Notes: generated from the letters alone by a model not told the origin. Shown: positions 1 through 10,900, numbered from the stretch's first letter. The stretch: DNA of 64,000 nt from an uncultured Eubacterium sp. (GCA_905233545.1 CAJOEV010000002.1:1-64000); one strand, 5' to 3'. Translations and numbers: made by a program.

Positions 1-42
1 TCAAGTCTTTTTTGAAAACTTTTTTACTTTTTTTGCAAAAAG

Positions 43-80
43 AAAAAGCCCCACACATTTTCTGTGTGAGGTTTTTCTTA
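43..80 (+). terminator. Rho-independent terminator of an upstream gene
   Basis: Hairpin ccccacaca-ttttc-tgtgtgagg followed by a T-run. Confidence 0.6.
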
Positions 81-235
81 ACTTAATGACATTGACCCGA
101 GGGGTGTCCTTTTTATACATTTGAACGATTTTGTTGACTTGGTACTATAATTTTGTTATACTAAAACTGGCAATATTTTTACATTTTTTCGCCTGTCTAT
201 GATTTTACGGGCGCACAAAAGGAAAGGAGATAAAA

Positions 236-3200
236 ATGTTTTTATTTAAAAAGCCGATAGCAATTCTTTTGGCAATTCTGATGATGTTTTCAAGCGTTTT
301 TTGCGCCGGAAGCATTACGGCGCTTGCAGATTGGGAGACAGATCCCGAAGTCGTTGAAACCGCCGAAAAATTCATCAAATATCAGGATGGCAAAACTGTT
401 GTTTATATCGGAAAAACAATTACCCTTAAAATCAGCAATACTCCCGATGAAACAATATGGAAATCATCGAACAAAAAGATTGCAACCGTCACTCAGGATG
501 GTGTTGTTAAAGGCATAAAGACGGGAAAGGTTACGATTACTGCTATAATCAACGAAGAAGAATATTCCTGCACCGTTACGGTAAAAAAACCTTTTCTCAA
601 CAAAACCAAGCTGACTCTCAAAAGCGGAAAAACCTATACGCTCAAGATTAACGGTTCTTCGATAAAATCTGTCAGAACCAGCAACAAAAAGATTGCAACA
701 ATATCAAAAAAGGGCGTTGTTACAGCAAAGAGAAAGGGCAAAGCAACCATAACTATCACAGGAACTAACAAAAAGAAATATACCTGTAAGGTTAAGGTTA
801 ATTCCTGTTTAAGCGCAAGCAAGATAACTCTTGCAGTCGGAGATAAAAAGACTGTTTATCTCAGAGGCGCAAAGCGCAAAAAGACCTGGAGCACAAAGAA
901 ATCCGTTGCCTCAGTTACAAAAAAAGGAACTGTTACCGCTAAGAAGAAAGGTACGGCAACAATTAAGGTTAAAGATACAAAGCGAAGAACATATTCCTGC
1001 AAGGTAACTGTTGAAAAGCCCTCGATGAGCGACAAGAGCATAACTCTTGACTACGGCGAAGAGGCAATACTTAAGCTCAAGGGCAACACACAGACCGTTA
1101 CATGGACATCGGACAACACAGATGTTGCAACGGTTTCTGAGGACGGAACTGTTCTTGGCGCAGGAGTCGGTACGGCAAAAATCTGCGCCAAGGTTAAAAG
1201 CGGTCACAAGTATTATTGCACGGTTACAGTAACAAAATCCAGACATACTGTTGAGTTTGAAACAAAATATGAGATCGTTATACCTGATCAGGCGGTTAAG
1301 GACGGCGAAAAAGTTCAAAAACCCGATGATCCGGATGAAGATTATCTTACATTTAAAGGATGGTATGCGGATTCGGATTATAAAGCCGAATATGATTTCG
1401 ATACTCTCGTTCATTCGGACATGACCATTTATGTAAAATATGAAGAATTTGACACCGACGGTGACGGATTTTCTGATTATAAAGAAATCTATCATATGGG
1501 CACGGATATTAATGTTCCCGATAATCCGAATTTAGATTCGGACGGTGACGGATTGAAAAACGGCGAAGAGGTTAACACATATAACACCGATATTTATTCT
1601 TCCGATACGGATATGGACGGCTTAACAGATTACGATGAAGTTAAAACCTATAAAACCGACCCTACCAGGCAAGACACCGATGGCGACGGTTTAACCGATG
1701 AGTTTGAGGTTAAGAACGGATTCAATCCTCTTAATGCAAAGACCGACGGCGTTCACAACGATGCTGATGTTAAAACAAATCAGGAATTGGAAGAAAGCGC
1801 AATCAGCAAAGGCTTGTTAGAAGAGAATTCAGCAGTTCCAAGCGTTTCAGGTTCGGCAAAGGGAGACATTTCAGACAATGTTTATATTTCACAAAGCACC
1901 GAAACCATATTGGAAGAAAACCGTTCAATTATCGGAAAGCCCGTTTGTGTTGAAGGCGATGACAGCTATGTTTCAGGATTGAAGCTCAGCTTTGATTTGT
2001 CGGATTACACCGGTTCAAAAGACCCGCTGAGCATTGTTAAGCTTAATGACGAGGGCAGTTTTGAAATTTCGGAATCTTCGGTAAGCTCCAACGCAATAAG
2101 CTGCAAAATCAACGGAAGCGGAGATTATTCGGTTCTTGATGTTGACAAATTCCTGGATGATATGGGAATCAACATTGAAGAGGGTATTATTCACTCCTAC
2201 AGTTCAAAACCTTTTGCAGCATCACCGCTTAATGCAAAAATCAGCGGTCAGGCAGACATCGTTTTTGCAATAGACACAACGGGTTCGATGAGCAACGCTA
2301 TAAACAATGTTATTGAAAATGTTTCCGATTTTTCGCTAACCCTTTCAAACGAATATAATGTTAAAGCAAATTATGCATTGGTAGATTTCAAGGATATCGA
2401 GGAAGATGGCTCAAATTCAACCAGGGTCGTTTCAAACGATTATAAAAACTGGTATTCCAATGTTGATGATTTTATCAGCAAGGTGCGGTTGCTTAGCGCA
2501 TATGGCGGCGGAGATGCTCCTGAAAGCGACATTGATGCACTTGAAACATCGAGACTTCTGGATTTCCGCAAAACTGCAAATAAGTTTGTAATACTGATAA
2601 CCGATGATTCATATAAGATTGCAAACAATTACGGAATCAATTCAATGCAGGAGGAAATCAACCGCTTAAAGAATGACGGAATCTGCGTCAGTGTTGTTGC
2701 TCCCACATATTTTAACAGCACATATAAGAATCTGTATGAAACAACGGGCGGTATTTTTGCAAACCTTAACAGTGATTTTGCAAGCACCCTGTTGAATCTG
2801 GCAAGCTTAATCGGTGAAGAAACATCCGATGGAACATGGGTAATTCTTCAGCACGGCTACAGATATGTTAAGCTACCCGCAATACCCACCTCGTCATCAA
2901 CAAAAGACACCGATGGCGACGGACTTTCCGACTATAAAGAGCTTGGAAAGAAAAAGGAACTGGATTTAACGCCATTCATAAAACTCAGACTGGCGGCAAG
3001 GGGAATTCCATTTTCAAGATATGCTGGTAAAAAAACAATCACTGTTTATGATGCTATTTCAGACCCGACATTAATAGATTCGGATGATGACGGAATCAAT
3101 GACAAGAGCGATACTGCGCCATGGTCAATCGGCTTAAAAGGCGGAATTGTTGGTGCAATAAAGATTTGCTCATACGGAACAGGTCCAAAAAGTTCGGGTA

Positions 3201-3724
3201 ATTTCTCGGGTCATGCATTTATTGCATATACAAGCTTTATTAAAGATGATGTTGAATTATTCGGAATAAATGTTACATCATATGCAAAAGTTGCCAAAGA
3301 GGACGACACAAGATCCGACGGTCCGAAAAACAACAAAATCCACCTGAATCCCGACCAGGTAATAACAATTGGCGGTTGGGCAGGCTGGCTTCCCGACAAG
3401 CTGAAAGGCACTTGGATAAACAACGAACTATATAATTTCAACAATGTATATGAAGGTTATGTTCCGGATGACCAACGTTCGCTTTGCAAAAACATAACTG
3501 CTTCTTCTGTTGAAAAAATGGAATATGATGCAATTGTTAATTCAAAATGGTCAGAGCTTTATAACTGTTCGGCATATGCCGTTGATATGTGGAACGACGC
3601 AACAGGGGACAATATTTCGGCAAGAGGAACCCTTATATTCAGAAATCCTGCTTCTTTAAGCTATAATATGGAAAAAAGAAGCGACTGTGAAAGAGCAAAA
3701 CCGCTTAAAGCAAGCAGACCATAG
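236..3724 (+). CDS. Large secreted multidomain protein: degenerate BIG2 Ig-like repeats, InlB-like region, TSP3/EF-hand-like DxDGDG repeats, VWA domain (DTTGSMS), C-terminal GHAF...NCSAYAVDMW region
   Basis: 1162 aa ORF with signal peptide and RBS (ggaaaggag); repeated 'SxNxxIATVsxxGxVtaxxxGxATIt' motif; 'DTDGDGLTDEFEV' motifs; VWA MIDAS-like motif. Confidence 0.85.
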   Translation: MFLFKKPIAILLAILMMFSSVFCAGSITALADWETDPEVVETAEKFIKYQDGKTVVYIGKTITLKISNTPDETIWKSSNKKIATVTQDGVVKGIKTGKVTITAIINEEEYSCTVTVKKPFLNKTKLTLKSGKTYTLKINGSSIKSVRTSNKKIATISKKGVVTAKRKGKATITITGTNKKKYTCKVKVNSCLSASKITLAVGDKKTVYLRGAKRKKTWSTKKSVASVTKKGTVTAKKKGTATIKVKDTKRRTYSCKVTVEKPSMSDKSITLDYGEEAILKLKGNTQTVTWTSDNTDVATVSEDGTVLGAGVGTAKICAKVKSGHKYYCTVTVTKSRHTVEFETKYEIVIPDQAVKDGEKVQKPDDPDEDYLTFKGWYADSDYKAEYDFDTLVHSDMTIYVKYEEFDTDGDGFSDYKEIYHMGTDINVPDNPNLDSDGDGLKNGEEVNTYNTDIYSSDTDMDGLTDYDEVKTYKTDPTRQDTDGDGLTDEFEVKNGFNPLNAKTDGVHNDADVKTNQELEESAISKGLLEENSAVPSVSGSAKGDISDNVYISQSTETILEENRSIIGKPVCVEGDDSYVSGLKLSFDLSDYTGSKDPLSIVKLNDEGSFEISESSVSSNAISCKINGSGDYSVLDVDKFLDDMGINIEEGIIHSYSSKPFAASPLNAKISGQADIVFAIDTTGSMSNAINNVIENVSDFSLTLSNEYNVKANYALVDFKDIEEDGSNSTRVVSNDYKNWYSNVDDFISKVRLLSAYGGGDAPESDIDALETSRLLDFRKTANKFVILITDDSYKIANNYGINSMQEEINRLKNDGICVSVVAPTYFNSTYKNLYETTGGIFANLNSDFASTLLNLASLIGEETSDGTWVILQHGYRYVKLPAIPTSSSTKDTDGDGLSDYKELGKKKELDLTPFIKLRLAARGIPFSRYAGKKTITVYDAISDPTLIDSDDDGINDKSDTAPWSIGLKGGIVGAIKICSYGTGPKSSGNFSGHAFIAYTSFIKDDVELFGINVTSYAKVAKEDDTRSDGPKNNKIHLNPDQVITIGGWAGWLPDKLKGTWINNELYNFNNVYEGYVPDDQRSLCKNITASSVEKMEYDAIVNSKWSELYNCSAYAVDMWNDATGDNISARGTLIFRNPASLSYNMEKRSDCERAKPLKASRP

Positions 3725-3738
3725 ATAGAACAAAAGTT

Positions 3739-4101
3739 ATGGATAAAAAACGCACAATAATCATTATGTGTTTTGCCGTTGTTATCATTGTTCTTATCGC
3801 AGGGGTTATTATAAGCGCTGTGTCAACTCAGATGGAAGCAACATCGGTTTTCCTTGAGCAGACAGAGCGCGGTGACGGCTGTGTTAAGTTTACCGTTGTT
3901 CAGCTCAGCAGCGGTGATTTTATCAAAAAATATAAATATGACTATGACAAAGAAAGCGGCGAGCTTCATATTCGGTTTTATTCAACAATAATAAAGCCTC
4001 GAAGTTCGGCGCTTGCCGGGAAAGAAATAATTGTTTATGAGAACGGAGTTCAGAAAATCATAGTCGAAGGCAAAACAACATCAAGAGCCTATGAGGTTTG
4101 A
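3739..4101 (+). CDS. Small membrane-anchored hypothetical protein
   Basis: 120 aa ORF immediately downstream of the VWA/BIG2 gene with an N-terminal TM segment (TIIIMCFAVVIIVLIAGVII). Confidence 0.7.
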   Translation: MDKKRTIIIMCFAVVIIVLIAGVIISAVSTQMEATSVFLEQTERGDGCVKFTVVQLSSGDFIKKYKYDYDKESGELHIRFYSTIIKPRSSALAGKEIIVYENGVQKIIVEGKTTSRAYEV

Positions 4102-4167
4102 AAAAAGGTTCGAGCTGAAATACTCAAGAAACAAAAAAGAGATACCGTGTGGTATCTCTCTTTTGTT

Positions 4168-4187
4168 TGGTGGGAACAACAGGGCTC
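4168..4187 (-). repeat. Truncated duplicate of the tRNA-Val 3' end (20 nt)
   Basis: tggtgggaacaacagggctc at 4168-4187 is identical to 4331-4350; a similar hairpin plus T-run precedes each copy on the + strand. Confidence 0.75.
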
Positions 4188-4198
4188 ACAAAGAAACA

Positions 4199-4273
4199 GG
4201 GACGCTTCAAAACAGTCCACCGGACTGTTTCTCCGTCGAGCTTTGCCGCTGCACGGCAAATTCTCCGCGTCCC
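4199..4273. repeat. Palindromic three-way-junction-like element
   Basis: Outer stem GGGACGC/GCGTCCC enclosing AAACAGTCC-ACC-GGACTGTTT and TTTGCCG-CTGCA-CGGCAAA, all perfect. Confidence 0.7.
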
Positions 4274-4330
4274 AACACAGGTTCGAGCCAATTAAGCACC
4301 AAAAAAGGACACCGTAATGGTGTCCTTCTT

Positions 4331-4406
4331 TGGTGGGAACAACAGGGCTCGAACCTGTGACCCCCTGCTTGTAAGGCAGGTGCTCTCCCAGCTGAGCTAT
4401 GCTCCC
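4331..4406 (-). tRNA. tRNA-Val (anticodon TAC)
   Basis: Reverse complement GGGAGCATAGCTCAGCTGGGAGAGCACCTGCCTTACAAGCAGGGGGTCACAGGTTCGAGCCCTGTTGTTCCCACCA forms a full cloverleaf with encoded CCA. Confidence 0.95.
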
Positions 4407-4512
4407 GTCAGCGTTATTCATTATAACACAGAATATTCATTTGTCAAGAGAAAATTAAAATCGTCGCGAAGCGACCCAAAACTCTTAACTTTTCACTCTT
4501 AACTCTTAACTG

Positions 4513-4542
4513 AAAAAGACAGCTCGTTTGAGCTGTCTTTTA
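4513..4542 (-). terminator. Terminator of the 609-aa ORF
   Basis: AAAGACAGCTCGTTTGAGCTGTCTTT hairpin at the stop codon. Confidence 0.7.
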
Positions 4543-6336
4543 TTCAATCCTTCCCGAATAGGAGGCGTTAAGCTTTTTGATGTTGTTGATTGTGTCCTCA
4601 ACCCTTATATCCATTTTGTCCGCTTTCAGACGCTTTCTCTGAAGATATGTAACTGTGTATACCTGGTCGTCATACTTGTTCTTTCCGTCGAACAGGGGAA
4701 CCTGATATCCCTTTTGCTCGAAGGTTGATGCATAAACCTGGGAACCGTCGATATAATACTCGGCATAGCCGTAGTTTGATTTATACGACGAGATTGTCTG
4801 CTGAACAAATCTTCCCTTCGAGAACTTATAAACGGTTGAGTTTGCGTTTATAATTCTTCCCGATTCCTGCATTGCGAAAGCGTTGAAGCAGTAGTACGCT
4901 TTATTATTCTTTCTCTTTATAATAAAGTATCTGTCAACCTCATCCGAAAGGCTGTTTGAAATACTGTCGTTCTTATATGCCAGAACGGCTTTCGTTCCGT
5001 TGTAGCGGTATATTTCAATATAGTATCTGTCTATCAGCTTCGGAACATAGTTGCCGTTTTTCGTTTCGTTTCGGATTTTAATCGGTCTTCTGTAGATGAG
5101 AAGAAGCTCGTCTGTTCCGTCGCCGTTGAAATCAATCAAATCAACAACCGCAAGACCGCGGATAAAGGCGTTTGATTTGCCTTTGATATATTCGGCTTTT
5201 CCGTATTTCTGGTTGTAATCCAGAACGATTGAATAGTAGGCGCTCTTAATATTCCGTGCGCTTGCAACAAGGTCATCCGTGCTTGTTGAGCCGAGATAAT
5301 TCTCAATCAGCCTGGACATTTTTTCGCTGTTTATTGCCGCTTTTTCCTCGGCAAGAACAGCAAGACGGACTCTTTCAAACGCGGTTGAACGGTTTTTGCC
5401 GTTAATTGAGTAGTTTGCACCGTCGCGTGTGTATGTTGCGGTCATATCGGTTTTTTTGAAACTGCTTCCGTCAAGCTCATAGAGCTCAACATTCTGAAGC
5501 TTTTTGCCCGTATGCTGACCGATATAGCATTTGTTGTTTTTGAAATAGAGAGTTGCGAATGCGTCGTCCCTTATTCTGTCGGTGTGGTTTGCCTCTTCGT
5601 GATAGAAGGAAACAAAATCCTTGTCCTTGTTGTAGCCCCATACCTCGGTGAAGTAAACTCCGCCGTCGTCGTAGCAGAGCATAAGCTCGCCGACATTGTC
5701 GTTATCAAAATCAATTTCTCTGACAAAGCAGAGTCCCGTCATCTTAAATCCCGAAATTCCGTATGAATTCTTGAGATTTTCGTATGAACAGTTGCCGTAT
5801 TTGGTTATGTACTGAGCGCAGACCTTGCCTGCGTCGGCATTGAATTTGTCAATTCGTTTGTTCTCTTTTTTAACTCCGAGAACTGTTGTTGAAACCAAAA
5901 GAACACAGAAAACAAGAAATACCGCAATCAAACTGATTGTTACCCTTGTTCTTTTCTTTTTTGAAAGGCGGTCGAACTCTTCGCCCAGACCCTTCTCTCT
6001 TATGTCGCGGGCAACGGCGGCAATTTTTTTACCTTCGTAAACGGAGAAAGACTTAACCTTTTCAATAAAACTTTTTGTTTCAAAGCGGTTTTCGGGCTTT
6101 TTCTTTTTGCTTTCGCTTTTCTTAGGAGCTTTTTTCTTCGGCGCTTTGACTTCTTTTTTTGCCTGTGCCTTCTGAGTTCTTTGAGCGCGCGCTTTTTCGA
6201 CTCTTTTAGACGCTTCGATTTCTCTGAGAGATTGGTCAATCTCTTCTTTCTTCAAATCTCTTGCAGCGTCGAACGACGAAATTATGGATTCAATACTGCT
6301 TTCGTCATCATCGAAGTAGCTTCCCTGCTTTCTCAT
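4540..6336 (-). CDS. Single-pass membrane protein with charged Lys-rich cytoplasmic N-terminus and extracellular 'DFDNDNVGELML / DFNGDGTDELLL' repeats
   Basis: Long ORF; start moved to MRKQGSYF (6336) behind a G-rich RBS; one TM (TISLIAVFLVFCVLLVSTTVLG). Confidence 0.75.
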   Translation of the reverse strand: MRKQGSYFDDDESSIESIISSFDAARDLKKEEIDQSLREIEASKRVEKARAQRTQKAQAKKEVKAPKKKAPKKSESKKKKPENRFETKSFIEKVKSFSVYEGKKIAAVARDIREKGLGEEFDRLSKKKRTRVTISLIAVFLVFCVLLVSTTVLGVKKENKRIDKFNADAGKVCAQYITKYGNCSYENLKNSYGISGFKMTGLCFVREIDFDNDNVGELMLCYDDGGVYFTEVWGYNKDKDFVSFYHEEANHTDRIRDDAFATLYFKNNKCYIGQHTGKKLQNVELYELDGSSFKKTDMTATYTRDGANYSINGKNRSTAFERVRLAVLAEEKAAINSEKMSRLIENYLGSTSTDDLVASARNIKSAYYSIVLDYNQKYGKAEYIKGKSNAFIRGLAVVDLIDFNGDGTDELLLIYRRPIKIRNETKNGNYVPKLIDRYYIEIYRYNGTKAVLAYKNDSISNSLSDEVDRYFIIKRKNNKAYYCFNAFAMQESGRIINANSTVYKFSKGRFVQQTISSYKSNYGYAEYYIDGSQVYASTFEQKGYQVPLFDGKNKYDDQVYTVTYLQRKRLKADKMDIRVEDTINNIKKLNASYSGRIE

Positions 6337-6377
6337 ACCGTTACCCCCCCTTTCAGACAACCGAAACATAATTTCGG

Positions 6378-6461
6378 TTATATCACATTTTTGCAGCGTA
6401 AAAAAATATCACTCGCAAATCTGTTTGCGAATATCACATCGGGCAAAGCCCTATATATCAT
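6378..6461. repeat. Array of ATATCAC/ATATCAT heptamers separated by small hairpins
   Basis: ATATCAC at 6380, 6406 and 6431, ATATCAT at 6455 (period about 25 nt); spacers include TCGCAAA-TCTG-TTTGCGA and GGGC-AAA-GCCC palindromes. Confidence 0.65.
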
Positions 6462-6524
6462 TTTGCAAACTTTCAGATTTATATTATACTAACACATTTG
6501 TCAAGAATTATCAACCTTTGTATT

Positions 6525-7739
6525 TTAAGAGAGAAATTTTCCCATTAATGAAGGTCCGAAATCAACGAAAATTCCCGTATTTTTTGCGCTTTCCTCGTCA
6601 ATGCTTTCAACACCGCTTTCAATTTCGCCCGTCTTGTGATAGATGAGATAGGGAACGGGGTCGCTTGCATGGGTGCGCGTTACAATCGGAGTCGGGTGGT
6701 CGGGAAGAATCATGATTTTATAGTCATCGTACTTTTTTAATCCCTCAAAAATTATCGGAAGCACTCTTTCGTCAATCAGCTCAATCGAACGGATTTTGTT
6801 TTCGGGCTCGTTTCTGTGACCGCATTCGTCGGGAGCCTCAAAGTGAGCGTACACAAGGTCGCAGCCGCTTTCAAGAAGCTCGATTGCAGCGTTTGCCTTG
6901 CCCTCAAAATTGGTGTCGATATATCCCGTTGCGCCCTCAACCTCGGCAACCTCCATTTTAGCGCAGAAGCCGAGTCCTTTGAGAAGGTCAACTGCCGAAA
7001 CAACACCGCCTTTTTTGCCGTAAATGCTCTCAAAACTGTCGAAAGCGGGTCTTGTGCCCTCGCCCCAGAGCCAGATTGAGTTTGCAGGACGCTTGCCCCT
7101 CTTTTTTCTTTCGATATTAACGGGATGGTCCTTGAGCAAATCATAGGATTTTTTCATAAGCTCGATAAGAGGTTTTGCGTTTTCGGCTGTTGAAAGATGT
7201 TCGGTGATAACCTTTCCCGTAATATCGTGGGGAGGTGTCATTTTGCCGAGTTCTGTTGTTCCGTTATTCCAGATTAAGCAATGGCGGTAGCTTACTCCGG
7301 GATAGAATGTGAACTCCTCGTTTCCGAGTTTTTCCTGAATGTATTCAATAAGGATTTTTGCCTCTTCGGTGCTGATGTCGTCGGCGCAGTAATCCTCGAT
7401 TGTCTTTTCTTCGTAGGGCAAATCGTCCTCGGAAAGAGTTACAAGGTTTGTTCTCAGCGAAACATCGCTCATTTTCATATCAATTCCGATTGAAGCAGCC
7501 TCAAGCGGACTTCTTCCCGTATAGAATTTTCTTGGGTCAAAGCCCATAACGCTCATATTTGCAACATCCGAGCCGGGTTTAAGTCCTTCGGCAACCGTTC
7601 TTACAAGTCCGACCTCGCTCCTCTGAGCAAGGAAGTCCATATTCGGCTTTTTTGCAAGCATCATCGGTGTTTTTCCGCCGAGTGCGGGAACGGGGTAGTC
7701 AGCCATTCCGTCATATAAAACAACAACATATTTTGTCAT
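6525..7739 (-). CDS. apgM: 2,3-bisphosphoglycerate-independent phosphoglycerate mutase, archaeal-type (ApgM)
   Basis: MTKYVVVLYDGMADYPVPALGGKTPM... and SDVANMSVMGFDP; characteristic ApgM family sequence; RBS present. Confidence 0.9.
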   Translation of the reverse strand: MTKYVVVLYDGMADYPVPALGGKTPMMLAKKPNMDFLAQRSEVGLVRTVAEGLKPGSDVANMSVMGFDPRKFYTGRSPLEAASIGIDMKMSDVSLRTNLVTLSEDDLPYEEKTIEDYCADDISTEEAKILIEYIQEKLGNEEFTFYPGVSYRHCLIWNNGTTELGKMTPPHDITGKVITEHLSTAENAKPLIELMKKSYDLLKDHPVNIERKKRGKRPANSIWLWGEGTRPAFDSFESIYGKKGGVVSAVDLLKGLGFCAKMEVAEVEGATGYIDTNFEGKANAAIELLESGCDLVYAHFEAPDECGHRNEPENKIRSIELIDERVLPIIFEGLKKYDDYKIMILPDHPTPIVTRTHASDPVPYLIYHKTGEIESGVESIDEESAKNTGIFVDFGPSLMGKFLS

Positions 7740-7994
7740 TGAAATTCCTCCCTAATATATTAATTTTCTAAAATTTACAAATTCTGCATATGTGCATAGT
7801 ATTATAGCATATCGAAAACAAAAACACAACATATTGATTGCATTAGTTGAAACGGTCAATTTTGTTAGTCAAATTTTATCAAATGTAATAAAAAAGGGCA
7901 TTGAAAAATTGCATTAAAAGGTTTATAATAAAATAGATATAAAATGTTCATATTTATTTTTCTATTTAAGCGAGAATTTTTCGGAGGGAGAAAC

Positions 7995-10900
7995 ATGAAG
8001 AATTCATTGAGAAAAAAATTAATCAGTTTAATGCTGTGTGCGTTTTTGGCAGTAACATCAGTTGTTCCTGCTTTTTCGGCGTACGCAGACAGCGGAGTTA
8101 TCGACACGGTCGACCTTCAGATTTTCTATTCTGACACCAACACAATGGTGCCGACATATCAGGAGGGAAGCGAGGATGTTGAATACATAATCACTCTGAC
8201 CGAGGGCGAAAAGCTTCAGCTCAAGCACGAGCTTGTGGACAGCTATCTTCCCGATAACGCTTATTACCACTGGTACAGTGACACACCGATACTTGCCGAT
8301 GTTGACCAGGACGGACTTGTTAAAGCCTTCGACTCATCAAAGGGCGCGGTTGTTCAGCTGTGGATTGATAACGAGGTTAAACCCATTCCGCTCATCGGTT
8401 CAAGAGTAGGTGAGCTTCTTGAAAAGGCGTTTAACAACGATTATGTTGACCTTGATACGCTCGATACCGACGCAATTGTTGCAATTGCACAGGCGGCGCT
8501 CGGCTCGGAATCCTGGCTTGCCGATTATCTTGACGCATATGAGGGCGACCTGATTGATTCGCTCAGAGATTATCTCGACAGGGTTAACACTAAAATCTAC
8601 TGCCAGGTTTTCTCGAAGGACGGTGAGCTTCTCGGCGAGGACCATGTCAATGTCAATGTTGTAAGAAACAACGAATGGTATGCTAATTTTCTCCCCAACG
8701 GAACACATATAACAAACAAATCAAGTATTGCAACAACCCAGGCAGTGGGCAACAGCGTTCAGCTTTCTGCAATAACCTCTCCCCAGAGACTTCACTACGG
8801 CGTTCAGTATTCTGTTAAGGCGTCGTCAATCTTCTCGTCGGGCAAGGTTGTTGCAACCGTAACCGACGGCGGACTTGTTACCTTCAAAAATACGGGTAAG
8901 GTTACAATTCTTGCTTCTCCCGACTCCGAGGACGTTATCAACGGACTTCTTAAATTCGTAAACTATTTCTACGCTCTTGAAAATACGGGCACGCTCAACA
9001 CTGACGATGTTGCTCAGATAATGATTGAGTACATGGGTCTTGATATCAACAGAGCGGTGCTTGCGGGAATGCTTGATGTTGCATTCGGCGTTGCAAAGGT
9101 TGTTGAGGGAACGGCTGACCCCGTTCAGCTTACGGCAACCGCAGTTGAAATTGTTGCAAACATTATCCTTCAGATGAGATATAACGATTCAATAACCTTC
9201 AATGTTGTTGAGTCACAGCCGATTGAAAGCTTCAATATCGAAGGTGCTAAATCCGTAAAAGAGGGCTCACAGATTCAGCTTTCGGTTACGGATGTTAATC
9301 CCAGCACCGGTAATATGGGCGATATCGTCTGGACATCTTCCAACCCCGAGGTTGCAAGAGTGGACGAAAAAACAGGCGTTATAACAGGTCTTGACGCAGG
9401 CGGTCCCTACGGTCAGCTTTCAACAAAGAGTGTTATAATAACTGCAACCTCAACAACAAACAATGTTGAAAGAACATGGGAAGTTGCCGTTGTGGGTAAA
9501 ACGGGTAACTTCATTTCGCAGACGGATATCAACGGCGCCGATATTGTTGAAATAGACGGTACCGAGAACTATACCTACACGGTTTATCCGAAAAGAGTTG
9601 CCGAATCGCAGAATCTGTACACTGAGTGGGGTATTATGACCGACGAGGTTGATGAAAACGGCGACCCGATTTATAACTGGGCAACCGAAGATGAACCTGC
9701 AAGCAACGATATTTCAACGATTGATTATAAAGGACACTATACGGCGGTTGACGGCGGTGTTTCAACCATTGCGCTGAAAACCTACACGGGCTATTTCCTT
9801 TCAAACGGAAAGTTCTATGAAATTTCTTCGTTCATTGCAACGAAGGAGGTTAAAACGGGAATACCCGTTGAAAGAATAAATATTACCGTTACGGGCGTTG
9901 CAAACAACGGCGGAAAGATTGCAAGCGACAAGACCGTTAAAATCAACGGAACCGACTATCACTATGTAACAATAACAAGGTCGGGCGCTTATATGGGCAA
10001 CGGCGCCGTTGTTAAAGCGGGCGTAACTCCGAGCAACGCAACAAACCAGAATCTCAGATGGGTTATTGATAACTCTTATTATAACAACACCCTTTCGGAC
10101 GATACCCACACTGCAACAGTTAAGCAGCAGGCAGGTCATGAGGTTGCGGACACATTCAATATCTATGCCGTTTCAAATGACGGAAAGGTTAAATCGAATG
10201 TTATAACGGTTTGCGTTTCAAACAACCATATCACATCAAACACAATTGACGGCGACACTATCGAGGTTACTAATCTAACCGAAAAGAATGTTTCGCACAC
10301 CGTTACATACGACGGCTCTCTGACGGGCTCAAACCTTGCAACTCCGAAGGCAAACTGGTATTCCTCGGACGAGGGTATATTCACCGTTGAAAACCTCGGC
10401 AACAATAACAGTGATGCCGTTATTACGGGAACTGATGTCGGCGAGGCAACACTCTACTGCGTTACCGCAGACAATGCAATTGTTGACACTGCAAAGGTTG
10501 TTGTTAAACCGAACAAAAAGTATCTTAAGAACATTATCGACCTTTGCGAAAAGACCGCGATAATCAGAACAGAGGAAAACAAAACAGAATATAAGCAGTA
10601 TATGAGAAAGCTCGACCTTGCTTACTCGGTATACTACGACCAGGAAATGGCGTCTCAGACAACCTGCGACACATATGCACAGAATCTTCTGACCGCGTTC
10701 TACAGACTCGGCGGTTTTGTAAGCGCAAAGAGCATTGATATTCTCGCAACGGGCAAAAAGCCCCTCAAGAGCAAATTTGTAACCGTTTCGGTCGGCTCAA
10801 CCTCAAATTATAAAAACTACAGCTATGATTTCGATTATAAGGTTACGCCGACAAGCGCAATGTACAGCGAAGTTCAATGGTCATCATCCAGCAGTAAAAT

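Noticed and set aside
911-1495. 194-aa minus-strand ORF inside the BIG2/VWA gene
   Set aside because: Fully antisense to a well-supported CDS, Cys/Phe-rich without domain or RBS support.
4089-4502. ORFs over the tRNA-Val and neighbouring repeats
   Set aside because: They translate the tRNA and palindromic repeats (e.g. 'RARTCDPLLVRQVLSQLSY', a typical tRNA-derived spurious ORF).
6378-6461. CRISPR-like periodic repeat
   Set aside because: Repeat unit is only 7 nt, spacers are self-complementary hairpins, and no cas genes are in the window.
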